Source of the DNA: Ezakiella coagulans
GTDB lineage: Bacteria; Bacillota; Clostridia; Tissierellales; Peptoniphilaceae
Direction of reading: 5' to 3'
DNA length: 64,000 bases
NCBI RefSeq assembly: GCF_003096635.1
Contig: NZ_QEKV01000002.1
Coordinates: 33,388-97,387, forward strand
Part shown: piece after piece, positions 9,686 through 17,956 of the stretch
Position numbering within the stretch: the stretch's first letter is position 1
Layout: each line of letters starts with the position of its first letter
Notes under the pieces: model-generated
What the model was told of the DNA's origin: nothing
Seen by the model: only the letters and a program-made list of their open reading frames with translations
Database searches by the model: none
Position numbers and translations under genes: made by a program

Positions 9686-10207
9686 ATGAAATTGAAAAAT
9701 CAATATATTTCAGTTGGGATGAAAGTGCTAACTGTATACTATATAATTTGGTTAATCTTTATTGTAGTATTTAAAATGACATTTTCAATCAATAATTTAT
9801 TGATTGAGCGACAAATAAATTTACTACCATTTTATTATGACAATACAGTTAATATTAAAGTTATTTTTGATGAGATGGTATCAAATATACTCATTTTTTT
9901 ACCTTTGGGAATTATGATTAGATCTATTTTATTTCGTAAAAACAATTTAAAAAGTATTCTTTTTGTATTTTTCTTTAGTTTAGCTATAGAGTTTTTACAG
10001 TACGCATTGTCAATTGGAGTATTTGATATAACTGATATAATTAATAATACATTAGGTGGTGTATTGGGCGTGGGAATATATAATTTAGCTTTAAAAAAAT
10101 TTAAATCTAAGTTTAAAGTAGATAAATTTATTTTTTGGATAGCTTTTATTAGTGCTATTTTTATAAGTTTAGTATTAATTGTTTTTTTAAAATATAATGG
10201 TATTTAA
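9686..10207 (+). CDS. VanZ-like membrane protein
   Basis: A small membrane protein of 173 residues with about five hydrophobic segments. It carries the VanZ family hallmarks: NILIFLPLG in the middle, EFLQ at the end of a membrane helix, and DITDIINNTLGGVLG. VanZ of Tn1546 gives low-level teicoplanin resistance; relatives in bacteriocin loci are suspected of immunity or envelope protection. As last gene of the RiPP operon it is a candidate immunity factor, together with the two permeases. A terminator follows immediately. Confidence 0.85.
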   Translation: MKLKNQYISVGMKVLTVYYIIWLIFIVVFKMTFSINNLLIERQINLLPFYYDNTVNIKVIFDEMVSNILIFLPLGIMIRSILFRKNNLKSILFVFFFSLAIEFLQYALSIGVFDITDIINNTLGGVLGVGIYNLALKKFKSKFKVDKFIFWIAFISAIFISLVLIVFLKYNGI

Positions 10208-10248
10208 AATTTTGATATTAACTAAATTATTAGTATCAAAATTTTTTG
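10206..10248 (+). terminator. Terminator of the RiPP operon
   Basis: Imperfect hairpin: AAAATTTTGATATTAA pairs with TTAGTATCAAAATTTT at 10,230-10,245 and ends in six T residues. It begins at the VanZ-like stop codon and closes the operon before the second intron remnant. Confidence 0.85.
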
Positions 10249-10254
10249 TATAAC

Positions 10255-10845
10255 GGGCAAGTTCCAATACTGGGGTGAAAGTTCCTAAATAGCGTATTTG
10301 TCGACGAATTCCATAGCAATCCTGAAATTTCACATGGAGATATGTGGAAGAGAGGAACGACCTGACTTGATGAACATGAATATGATATTAAGGTTGGTTA
10401 GATATGTAGATTACAGTATACTAACAGTAGCAAACAGTGTAGTGGCAAATAGAGTAATAGTTTTAGTAACCAATGTATAGAAAAGAAGTTAGGATTAAAA
10501 TAAATGCAACAAAATTCAAAGTTATTAAACCAACAAAGCTAAAATGTTTTGGATTTGAAGTCTGAAAAAGAAAAGAGAGTTGGAAGGCTAGGGAACACGA
10601 GAATTCATTATAAAAGATTAAAAGAAAATTAAATGTCCCACTGTAGATGGAAAACAGTCCTAGGGGTTTGGCGACTATTATTAAGTTGTAACTAACATAA
10701 CAGGATTGTACTATATAAACAAAGAAATCCTCAAAAAGAGAGGACTTTAAAGCTGTTTTGATTATTATTTGCATTGAACTACTTGTATGTCTAATGGCAC
10801 GTACGATGGTGTGAGAGGGTTATATTTAGTCCTACTCGATTTTTA
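10255..10845 (+). pseudogene. Group II intron remnant, copy 2, with domain V/VI
   Basis: 10,292-10,600 nearly duplicates 1-300 and encodes the same eroded RT segment (RYVDY in place of RYADD; then, in another frame, INATKFKVIKPTKLKCFGF). Compared with copy 1 it has an extra 15 nt after GTAGCAAACAG and one base fewer before GTATAGAAAAG. Unlike copy 1 it keeps an intron 3' end: GAACTACTTGTATGT through GGCACGTACGATGGTGTGAG and GTCCTACTCGAT (about 10,775-10,841), the domain V and VI pattern of bacterial group II introns. The maturase part between the RT piece and domain V is missing, so it is dead as a retroelement. The sequence just upstream (10,255-10,291) may be residual intron RNA. Confidence 0.75.
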
Positions 10846-10930
10846 TTGGCAAAGGCAAAATGAGAGCTCATATTTGAAAGGGGCTGTGGAAAAGTTTCCA
10901 CACTATCCTATCATTTTTTTATAGATCCAA
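10846..10930. other. Short intergenic stretch with hairpin
   Basis: Lies between the group II intron 3' end and the relaxase stop codon. TGTGGAAA/TTTCCACA (10,885-10,902) forms an 8-bp hairpin. It has no good T-run on the relaxase strand, so it is at best a weak terminator for the minus-strand mobilisation operon. Confidence 0.4.
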
Positions 10931-12301
10931 TTACTTATACAATTCATTATAAATATACTTATCAGTATTCTTTCTTAATTGAGTCAATTCATTTATCAAG
11001 ATATTCTCGTTGGCGTAGTCATCCATAAGAATATCTTTTTTATTTTTGTATTCATCATATAATTTTGACAACTCTTTTATACTTGGATTTTTATATTGAC
11101 ACTTTTCTAAAGTATTTATTGCTTTTTCATATGCGATAATTTGAGGCTTATATTCACTATAAAAATCTTTATCATTTGGATTTTCTTTATAGGTTTTATA
11201 GATAACCTTATTTATTTTTATAGTGTTAATGTCTTCAATAGCTGCGTAAATTTTGCTCATAACTTTTTCAACATCTTTAATCTTATTTAGGATTTCTTGC
11301 CTATTAACAGCCTCTTCTTGGAGTTTAGTTTCCAAATCCATACTAGATGATAGTCCGTATTTTCTAAGCTGATTTAAGGTCTTCGCCATAGTATTCATGT
11401 TATGCTTTCTTGCCCATATTTCATAACCTTTAGAAGATTTAACCTTTTCATTACTTTCTGTGTCTATTATATTATCAAATTTCTTATAAGATTTTTTATC
11501 ATAACAAATTTTGTTATTTTTGTAATTTTCATTTACCTTATTTTCAATTCTCTCTTTTATTTTCTCTTTTGTATAATCTTTTCCAAGAGTAGTTTCTCTC
11601 GCACGAATGAATCGCCCTTTTTCTCCTTGTTTTTTATGCCTGAAAGAAAGATATTTTCCAAGTTTAATTTCATAGCCATATTCTTCCATAAGCTTTAAGA
11701 AATTCTCATAGCTATTTGCTTTATTAATAGTATGATCAATAGCGATTTGAAGTTTATGTTTCCAGGATTTTCCTTTCTTAAATTCAATATATTCTTTGTA
11801 GGATTTACCATTGGTTTTATACTTTTCCTTAAATTTTACATAATCTTCATCTATAACTGATAGCTTATACTTTCTACATAAATTATCACTATGATTTCTA
11901 ATTTGGTGATAAGTTTTTTTGTTACTTTGATATGCTTTACCAGTCTCAAAAGAAACATTATTAAATAGTATATGGTTGTGAATATGTCCCTTATCTATAT
12001 GGGTAGTAAGAACATATTCATACTTTCCTTTTAAGATTTTTTCGCATAGTTCTATTCCTATTTGATGAGCCTCTTCAGCAGTAGTTTCTCCGGGGAAAAA
12101 AGATTGAATTAAATGTCTTGCCAAAACTTTTGCTTTAGAATTACATTCTATTTTTGTTTGTTCAAATTCTAAATGAGCAGTTATAGGGTTACAGTTTAGG
12201 GAGGAAATTAGAATTTTTCCATCTGTTTTATCACTATTCATAATATAATCAAGTGCTGCTTTTAAAGTGGATTTTATAGGATGAATTTTAGTAATTGCCA
12301 T
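10931..12301 (-). CDS. Relaxase/mobilization nuclease
   Basis: A 456-residue DNA relaxase that should nick oriT of the larger element and pilot the strand in conjugation. The N-terminal catalytic domain (about 1-200) carries the three-histidine motif in HIDKGHIHNHILFNN, typical of the pfam03432 (MOBP-like) relaxases of clostridial elements such as Tn1549. The first motif Tyr candidate is in AALDYIMN near residue 18. The C-terminal half is Lys-rich and partly coiled-coil. Its ATG overlaps the stop of the MobC gene upstream, giving a two-gene operon on the minus strand. No coupling protein or VirB4 of the same system is visible, so the element is either mobilisable by others or has its transfer genes left of the window. 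Confidence 0.88.
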   Translation of the reverse strand: MAITKIHPIKSTLKAALDYIMNSDKTDGKILISSLNCNPITAHLEFEQTKIECNSKAKVLARHLIQSFFPGETTAEEAHQIGIELCEKILKGKYEYVLTTHIDKGHIHNHILFNNVSFETGKAYQSNKKTYHQIRNHSDNLCRKYKLSVIDEDYVKFKEKYKTNGKSYKEYIEFKKGKSWKHKLQIAIDHTINKANSYENFLKLMEEYGYEIKLGKYLSFRHKKQGEKGRFIRARETTLGKDYTKEKIKERIENKVNENYKNNKICYDKKSYKKFDNIIDTESNEKVKSSKGYEIWARKHNMNTMAKTLNQLRKYGLSSSMDLETKLQEEAVNRQEILNKIKDVEKVMSKIYAAIEDINTIKINKVIYKTYKENPNDKDFYSEYKPQIIAYEKAINTLEKCQYKNPSIKELSKLYDEYKNKKDILMDDYANENILINELTQLRKNTDKYIYNELYK

Positions 12302-12669
12302 TATTCTTTCTCAGTATTTATGCTATTAGAATTAGTAAGAGAGTATATTTTTTTACGTATAGAGAAAATATCTTTTGCCTGATTTTCTAATAAGATTTTT
12401 AAATCTTCTACATCATCTTTATATATAATTGATGTAGTATTTACCCTTTTAGTAATTTGATTTATATTATTTGAAGTACGACTTATATTTGTTGACATTT
12501 CACGAAAGACATCCATATCTAATACATAAATATCTTTTTCTAAAATACATTTCATAATAAATTGCCTAAGAGTTTTACACTTAGATGCTTTATATTTTTC
12601 ATTTAACAATTCTAACTCCTCATCAGATAACATTAAATAGATTCCGTTATTCCTAAATCTACTTGTCAT
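12301..12669 (-). CDS. MobC-like relaxosome protein
   Basis: A 122-residue relaxosome accessory protein. The N-terminal ribbon-helix-helix-like part (RFRNNGIYLMLSDEELELLNEK) and the later NISRTSNNINQITKRVN match the MobC family (bacterial mobilisation protein), which binds oriT and helps the relaxase open DNA. It starts at ATG 12,669 behind a good ribosome site (AGGAGG read on the minus strand) and overlaps the relaxase start by one base. The candidate oriT lies upstream at 12,990-13,110. Confidence 0.85.
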   Translation of the reverse strand: MTSRFRNNGIYLMLSDEELELLNEKYKASKCKTLRQFIMKCILEKDIYVLDMDVFREMSTNISRTSNNINQITKRVNTTSIIYKDDVEDLKILLENQAKDIFSIRKKIYSLTNSNSINTEKE

Positions 12670-12827
12670 AATTTAACCTCCTCGTATATTATAGTTGTAG
12701 TAATAAAATACTACATTTTGTTCTCAATCCCTCTTTATTATGGGATAATAATTGTATATATAGAGCTCGTAGTAAACCTCATTGAAGTTCGTCTACCTAA
12801 TAAATTTATTAATAGAAATAAAAAAGA

Positions 12828-12870
12828 AAAACCTGTAAATTCAAGTAGGATTACTTGACTTACAGGTTTA
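12828..12870. terminator. Hairpin upstream of mobC
   Basis: Arms 12,828-12,846 and 12,852-12,869 pair with one bulge (AAACCTGTAA...TTACAGGTTT with an inner TCAAGTA/TACTTGA). T-rich tracts on the right side allow plus-strand termination, and A-rich sequence on the left allows minus-strand termination. It could shield the mob operon from outside transcription, or be part of the oriT region. Confidence 0.55.
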
Positions 12871-12989
12871 ATTTATTCTATATATTTCGTCTGGAAATCT
12901 CCTGATTTAAATTTTTATCATTCATATTGTATCACTTTTTGAGGGAATATTCAAGTTTACGTTGGGGCTATTATAAGCGTTTGTTGCTG

Positions 12990-13110
12990 AATTTAATTAT
13001 TATAAATCTAGGGGTTTGGGGATATTCCCCAACAAGTAAAATGGGAAAAAATAAGTGATATAATCGTAGTATTCTTATTTCATTTTTAGTAAGTGCATAT
13101 GCACTTACTG
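12990..13110. other. Candidate oriT of the outer element
   Basis: Two prominent symmetric sites lie upstream of mobC where an oriT is expected: TTGGGGATATTCCCCAA near 13,016-13,032 followed by CAAG, and a perfect 22-bp palindrome at 13,088-13,109 (half-site AGTAAGTGCAT followed by its exact reverse complement). GTAAGTGC recalls the nick-region core of IncQ-like oriTs, though the relaxase looks MOBP-like. No nick site is proven. The rest of 12,670-13,130 has no ORF I can support. Confidence 0.45.
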
Positions 13111-13318
13111 TGCTTGCTATTTTTGCTATTTTTGTTTAATAAAAATAGCATAAAAATCTAGTTATCCGCATAAAAACTGGACTTATCACACTTTATCAAG
13201 GTCAAAACCACTCAATTTACTACTAATTTACTACTTATGAATGAGCTTTGATACGACGATTTATCCTTGAAAAGTGAAGATATAAAGATACTTCCAATAA
13301 AATTTGAATATTTAATAG

Positions 13319-13353
13319 GTAGACACTTCAAAAAATGAGGTGTCTATTTTTTT
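13319..13353 (+). terminator. Terminator near the Tn916 left end
   Basis: AGACAC (about 13,321) pairs with GTGTCT around TTCAAAAAATGAG, followed by TTTTTTT. It would stop transcription entering Tn916 from the outside before the transfer genes. Confidence 0.7.
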
Positions 13354-13379
13354 ACCCGATTTTGAAAGGAAGTGAACTT

Positions 13380-13454
13380 ATGAAAACAAAAAATCAAGAA
13401 TCAAAAGGTCGTTCCCCACTCTTTAAGACCATCAAACATTCATTCAGCCAATAA
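13380..13454 (+). CDS. Small ORF (24 aa) at the start of the Tn916 transfer module
   Basis: ATG with an AAAGGAAGTG ribosome site encodes a 24-residue basic peptide ending in KTIKHSFSQ. It lies 22 nt before orf23. Translation is plausible, but no function can be read from it; it may be a leader peptide. Confidence 0.4.
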   Translation: MKTKNQESKGRSPLFKTIKHSFSQ

Positions 13455-13476
13455 AAAAGAAAGGATAGGTAAAAAT

Positions 13477-13791
13477 ATGGAACTTAAATTTGTGATTCCC
13501 AACATGGAAAAAACATTCGGCAATTTAGAATTTGCTGGCGAGGATAAAGTCGTTCAGCGAAGAATCAACGGACGGCTAACTGTCTTATCAAGAAGCTATA
13601 ATCTCTATTCTGATGTTCAAAGAGCAGATGATATTGTGGTGGTGCTTCCTGCTGAAGCTGGCGAAAAACATTTCGGCTTTGAGGAACGTGTGAAGTTAGT
13701 CAATCCACGTATTACCGCAGAGGGCTACAAAATCGGCACTCGTGGTTTTACAAATTACCTTTTACATGCTGACGACATGATAAAAGAATAA
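13477..13791 (+). CDS. orf23: Tn916 Orf23, DUF961/YdcP-like
   Basis: A 104-residue protein of the YdcP/DUF961 family found at the head of Tn916 and ICEBs1 transfer operons, and related to the next gene product (shared FGxLEF/FGELKF and NPR/NPI segments). In ICEBs1 the pair HelP/YdcP is linked to element DNA processing; for Tn916 this is inference from relatives. No membrane segment. Good ribosome site (AAAGGATAGG). Confidence 0.9.
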   Translation: MELKFVIPNMEKTFGNLEFAGEDKVVQRRINGRLTVLSRSYNLYSDVQRADDIVVVLPAEAGEKHFGFEERVKLVNPRITAEGYKIGTRGFTNYLLHADDMIKE

Positions 13792-13806
13792 AGAAAGAGA
13801 GGAAAA

Positions 13807-14193
13807 ATGATGAGATTAGCAAATGGCATTGTATTAGATAAAGACACGACTTTTGGAGAATTGAAATTCTCTGCTCTACGTCGTGAAGTGAGAATCCAAA
13901 ATGAAGACGGGTCGGTTTCAGATGAAATCAAGGAACGTACCTATGACTTAAAATCCAAAGGACAAGGACGCATGATTCAAGTAAGTATTCCTGCCAGCGT
14001 GCCTTTGAAAGAGTTTGATTATAACGCACGGGTGGAACTTATCAATCCCATTGCGGACACCGTTGCTACTGCCACCTATCAAGGAGCAGATGTTGACTGG
14101 TATATCAAGGCAGACGATATTGTGCTGACAAAGGATTCTAGTTCATTCAAAGCTCAACCACAAGCAAAGAAAGAACCGACACAAGACAAATAG
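13807..14193 (+). CDS. orf22: Tn916 Orf22, DUF961/YdcP-like
   Basis: A 128-residue paralogue of Orf23 (both carry the FG-L-F motif, the long beta-rich core and a final xADDIVLTK/HADDMIKE block). Relatives in ICEBs1 (HelP) help the helicase unwind element DNA during conjugative replication. The tail is Lys/Gln/Pro-rich. It starts at 13,807 with AGAGAGG upstream, though a second ATG at 13,810 is also possible. Confidence 0.9.
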   Translation: MMRLANGIVLDKDTTFGELKFSALRREVRIQNEDGSVSDEIKERTYDLKSKGQGRMIQVSIPASVPLKEFDYNARVELINPIADTVATATYQGADVDWYIKADDIVLTKDSSSFKAQPQAKKEPTQDK

Positions 14194-14221
14194 TCGCTAG
14201 GTAGAAAGGAGACTTTTTCGC

Positions 14222-15607
14222 ATGAAACAGCGTGGTAAAAGGATTCGCCCATCTGGTAAAGATTTAGTCTTTCATTTTACGATAGCGTCACTCCTGCCTG
14301 TTTTCCTGCTGGTTGTCGGACTGTTTCATGTGAAGACAATCCAGCAGATCAACTGGCAGGATTTTAACCTATCACAAGCAGATAAGATTGACATTCCCTA
14401 TTTAATTATCAGTTTCAGTGTCGCAATTCTTATCTGCTTGCTGGTAGCGTTTGTATTCAAACGGGTTCGCTATGATACGGTTAAACAACTTTACCACCGT
14501 CAAAAACTGGCAAAGATGATACTTGAAAACAAGTGGTATGAATCTGAACAGGTCAAAACAGAGGGTTTCTTTAAAGATAGTGCTGGTCGTACAAAGGAAA
14601 AGATAACCTACTTCCCTAAAATGTATTATCGACTTAAAAATGGCTTGATACAGATACGGGTGGAAATCACGCTGGGAAAATATCAAGACCAACTCTTACA
14701 CTTGGAAAAGAAATTAGAGAGTGGCTTGTACTGTGAGCTGACGGATAAAGAGTTAAAGGATTCCTATGTGGAATATACTTTGCTCTATGACACCATAGCC
14801 AGTCGTATTTCTATTGATGAAGTAGAAGCTAAAGATGGTAAACTTCGCTTAATGAAAAACGTATGGTGGGAATATGATAAGCTCCCTCATATGTTGATTG
14901 CTGGTGGTACAGGTGGCGGTAAAACTTACTTTATACTGACACTGATTGAAGCCTTGCTTCATACAGATTCAAAACTGTATATTCTTGACCCGAAAAATGC
15001 TGATCTTGCGGACTTAGGTTCTGTGATGGCAAATGTCTACTATAGAAAAGAAGACTTGCTTTCTTGCATTGAAACATTCTATGAAGAAATGATGAAACGT
15101 AGTGAGGAAATGAAGCAGATGAAGAACTATAAGACTGGCAAAAATTATGCTTACTTAGGTCTCCCGGCACACTTCTTAATCTTTGATGAATACGTCGCTT
15201 TCATGGAAATGCTGGGAACAAAAGAAAACACCGCAGTTATGAATAAGCTGAAACAGATTGTCATGTTAGGTCGTCAAGCTGGCTTCTTTCTAATACTGGC
15301 TTGTCAACGTCCAGACGCAAAATATTTAGGCGACGGAATCCGTGATCAGTTTAATTTCAGAGTGGCTTTAGGTCGTATGTCTGAAATGGGCTATGGCATG
15401 ATGTTTGGCAGTGACGTACAAAAGGATTTCTTCTTAAAGCGAATCAAAGGTCGTGGCTATGTTGATGTAGGAACAAGTGTCATATCAGAGTTTTATACTC
15501 CCCTTGTACCAAAAGGATATGATTTCTTGGAGGAAATTAAAAAGTTATCCAACAGCAGACAGTCCACGCAGGCGACGTGCGAAGCGGAAGTCGCAGGTGT
15601 GGACTGA
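14222..15607 (+). CDS. orf21: Tn916 Orf21, FtsK/SpoIIIE-type coupling ATPase
   Basis: A 461-residue membrane-anchored DNA translocase, the TcpA-like coupling protein that brings the relaxase-DNA complex to the transfer channel. Two N-terminal membrane segments (about 18-38 and 60-80). Walker A is GGTGGGKTYF near residue 230 and Walker B-like LIFDEYVAF follows, then the FtsK hallmark ACQRPDA. It starts at ATG 14,222 behind AGAAAGGAG. oriT of Tn916 follows between this gene and orf20. Confidence 0.95.
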   Translation: MKQRGKRIRPSGKDLVFHFTIASLLPVFLLVVGLFHVKTIQQINWQDFNLSQADKIDIPYLIISFSVAILICLLVAFVFKRVRYDTVKQLYHRQKLAKMILENKWYESEQVKTEGFFKDSAGRTKEKITYFPKMYYRLKNGLIQIRVEITLGKYQDQLLHLEKKLESGLYCELTDKELKDSYVEYTLLYDTIASRISIDEVEAKDGKLRLMKNVWWEYDKLPHMLIAGGTGGGKTYFILTLIEALLHTDSKLYILDPKNADLADLGSVMANVYYRKEDLLSCIETFYEEMMKRSEEMKQMKNYKTGKNYAYLGLPAHFLIFDEYVAFMEMLGTKENTAVMNKLKQIVMLGRQAGFFLILACQRPDAKYLGDGIRDQFNFRVALGRMSEMGYGMMFGSDVQKDFFLKRIKGRGYVDVGTSVISEFYTPLVPKGYDFLEEIKKLSNSRQSTQATCEAEVAGVD

Positions 15608-15784
15608 TCTTGCTGGCTGGTGTGGCAATAGCCACGCCAGCACTTAACCCCCCGTATCTAACAGGGGGGTACAAATCGACAGGAAACAGTCAAAAAAACA
15701 TTAGAAAATCCTTTGGTTACAAGGGATTTACAAAATTTCAGCGTATGTCAAATGGGCTTTAAAAGTTGACATACGCCTTTTTGA
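15608..15784. other. oriT: oriT of Tn916
   Basis: The intergenic region between orf21 and orf20 is the established location of Tn916 oriT. The hairpin ACCCCCC-GTATCTAAC-AGGGGGGT (15,647-15,670) closely matches the GC-rich inverted repeat I recall for ICEBs1 oriT. A second imperfect hairpin (about 15,611-15,641, GTGGCAATAGCCAC core) lies just before it. This is the site that Orf20 would nick. Confidence 0.85.
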
Positions 15785-16990
15785 TTGGAGGGATTTTTAC
15801 TGAATGAACAAACTTGGTTACAGCATTTAAAAGAAAAACGCTTGGCTTATGGACTATCTCAAAACCGTTTAGCTGTTGCGACTGGTATTACAAGGCAGTA
15901 TCTAAGCGATATTGAAACAGGAAAAGTCAAGCCATCAGAGGATTTACAGCAGTCCCTTTGGGAAGCTCTGGAACGCTTCAATCCCGACGCTCCCCTTGAA
16001 ATGCTGTTTGATTATGTAAGAATTCGCTTTCCGACAACAGACGTACAGCAGGTGGTCGAAAACATCTTACAACTGAAACTGTCCTATTTTCTTCATGAGG
16101 ACTATGGTTTCTATTCTTATTCAGAGCATTATGCTTTAGGCGACATATTCGTCCTTTGCTCCCATGAACTGGACAAAGGAGTTCTGGTGGAATTGAAAGG
16201 TCGTGGGTGCAGACAATTTGAAAGCTATCTTCTGGCACAACAAAGAAGCTGGTATGAGTTCTTTATGGACGTTTTGGTGGCTGGCGGTGTGATGAAACGC
16301 CTTGACCTTGCCATTAACGATAAGACAGGGATTTTAAATATCCCTGTACTCACTGAAAAGTGCCAACAGGAAGAATGTATCTCCGTCTTCCGCAGTTTTA
16401 AAAGCTATCGCAGTGGCGAACTGGTACGCAAAGAGGAAAAGGAATGTATGGGAAACACCCTCTATATCGGTTCATTACAAAGTGAAGTTTATTTCTGTAT
16501 CTATGAAAAGGACTACGAGCAGTACAAGAAAAATGATATTCCCATTGAAGACGCAGAAGTAAAAAACCGTTTTGAGATTCGATTGAAAAATGAGCGTGCC
16601 TATTATGCAGTCCGTGATTTACTCGTCTATGACAATCCAGAGCATACCGCCTTTAAAATTATCAATCGGTATATCCGTTTTGTAGATAAAGACGATTCCA
16701 AACCTCGTTCTGATTGGAAACTGAATGAAGAATGGGCTTGGTTTATTGGGAACAATCGTGAACGATTAAAACTAACCACAAAACCAGAGCCTTACTCCTT
16801 CCAAAGGACGCTGAACTGGCTATCTCATCAAGTTGCCCCGACCTTAAAGGTTGCGATTAAACTTGATGAAATCAACCAGACGCAGGTTGTAAAAGACATT
16901 CTCGACCATGCGAAACTGACAGACCGACACAAGCAGATTTTGAAGCAACAGTCAGTAAAAGAACAGGACGTGATAACAACAAAAAAATAA
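15785..16990 (+). CDS. orf20: Tn916 Orf20, MobT relaxase
   Basis: A 401-residue rolling-circle-type relaxase (Rep_trans family, MobT). An N-terminal Cro/CI-like helix-turn-helix (about 12-65: GLSQNRLAVATGITRQYLSDIE) is followed by the nuclease domain. It nicks Tn916 oriT with help from Int. The start is odd: TTG 15,785 gives the customary 401-residue form, but the only ribosome site (GGAGG, 15,787-15,791) lies after it, which would suit initiation near CTG 15,800. Downstream are orf19 and ardA. Confidence 0.92.
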   Translation: MEGFLLNEQTWLQHLKEKRLAYGLSQNRLAVATGITRQYLSDIETGKVKPSEDLQQSLWEALERFNPDAPLEMLFDYVRIRFPTTDVQQVVENILQLKLSYFLHEDYGFYSYSEHYALGDIFVLCSHELDKGVLVELKGRGCRQFESYLLAQQRSWYEFFMDVLVAGGVMKRLDLAINDKTGILNIPVLTEKCQQEECISVFRSFKSYRSGELVRKEEKECMGNTLYIGSLQSEVYFCIYEKDYEQYKKNDIPIEDAEVKNRFEIRLKNERAYYAVRDLLVYDNPEHTAFKIINRYIRFVDKDDSKPRSDWKLNEEWAWFIGNNRERLKLTTKPEPYSFQRTLNWLSHQVAPTLKVAIKLDEINQTQVVKDILDHAKLTDRHKQILKQQSVKEQDVITTKK

Positions 16991-17032
16991 CTCAAATACA
17001 AATTCATTGAATATAGAGAGGAGAACATTTTT

Positions 17033-17254
17033 ATGAATTTTGGACAAAACCTTTATAACTGGTTTCTATCAAACGCTCAATCACTGGTGCTTTTAGCAAT
17101 CGTTGTGATTGGCTTGTATCTTGGCTTCAAGCGTGAGTTTAGCAAACTGATTGGCTTTTTAATTATTGCGATTATTGCGGTTGGCTTAGTCTTCAACGCT
17201 GCTGGAGTAAAAGACATTTTACTAGAGCTATTCAATCGCATTATTGGTGCTTAA
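17033..17254 (+). CDS. orf19: Tn916 Orf19, small membrane protein
   Basis: A 73-residue protein with two hydrophobic segments (about 16-34 and 40-60), conserved in Tn916-family transfer modules. Its role in the transfer channel is presumed, not shown. Strong GAGAGGAG ribosome site. Confidence 0.88.
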   Translation: MNFGQNLYNWFLSNAQSLVLLAIVVIGLYLGFKREFSKLIGFLIIAIIAVGLVFNAAGVKDILLELFNRIIGA

Positions 17255-17370
17255 ATAAAACCGTTCTTTTGTGGAATATAAGTGGTTTTCTTATGTTCCG
17301 CAAAGGAATGGTACACCAAACGAAGTGCGGTAGGGATTTTTGAATCTCTACAAAGAAAGGACGTGAATAT

Positions 17371-17868
17371 ATGGACGATATGCAAGTCTATATTGCGAAT
17401 TTAGGCAAATACAATGAGGGCGAATTGGTCGGTGCGTGGTTTACCTTTCCCATTGACTTTGAGGAAGTCAAAGAGAAAATCGGCTTGAATGATGAATATG
17501 AGGAATACGCCATTCATGACTACGAGTTACCCTTTACGGTTGACGAATACACTTCCATTGGCGAACTCAATCGACTATGGGAAATGGTATCGGAATTACC
17601 CGAAGAATTACAATCGGAGCTATCTGCTCTGCTCACTCATTTTTCAAGCATTGAAGAACTAAGCGAACATCAAGAGGATATTATCATTCATTCCGATTGT
17701 GATGATATGTATGACGTGGCACGCTACTACATTGAAGAAACGGGTGCTTTAGGCGAAGTACCAGCTAGTCTTCAAAACTATATTGATTATCAAGCCTATG
17801 GTCGGGATTTAGACCTTTCAGGAACGTTTATCTCAACCAATCATGGGATTTTTGAAATCGTCTATTAA
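17371..17868 (+). CDS. ardA: ArdA antirestriction protein (Tn916 Orf18)
   Basis: A 165-residue, highly acidic DNA mimic that binds and blocks type I restriction enzymes, protecting the incoming transposon strand. The acidic run (VKEKIGLNDEYEEYAIHDYE) and the family's C-terminal GRDLDLSGTF are visible. Full length for Tn916 ArdA. A good AAAGGACG site precedes ATG 17,371. Confidence 0.95.
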   Translation: MDDMQVYIANLGKYNEGELVGAWFTFPIDFEEVKEKIGLNDEYEEYAIHDYELPFTVDEYTSIGELNRLWEMVSELPEELQSELSALLTHFSSIEELSEHQEDIIIHSDCDDMYDVARYYIEETGALGEVPASLQNYIDYQAYGRDLDLSGTFISTNHGIFEIVY

Positions 17869-17956
17869 ATCTGTCGGTACATTACTACTGGCAGATTTTC
17901 TATTTTACGGGGTGGCTCAATCAGCTACCCCTATTTTTTATGAAAGGATTGATTAC

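Noticed and set aside
603-10207. Vancomycin-resistance (van) operon
   Set aside because: VanR/VanS-like regulators and a VanZ-like protein are present, but no VanH, VanA/B ligase, VanX or VanY is found. The genes between them are an ABC/radical SAM RiPP set.
15577-15762. 61-residue ORF after orf21
   Set aside because: It covers the Tn916 oriT hairpin and reads out of frame from the orf21 end; no ribosome site. A chance frame over oriT.
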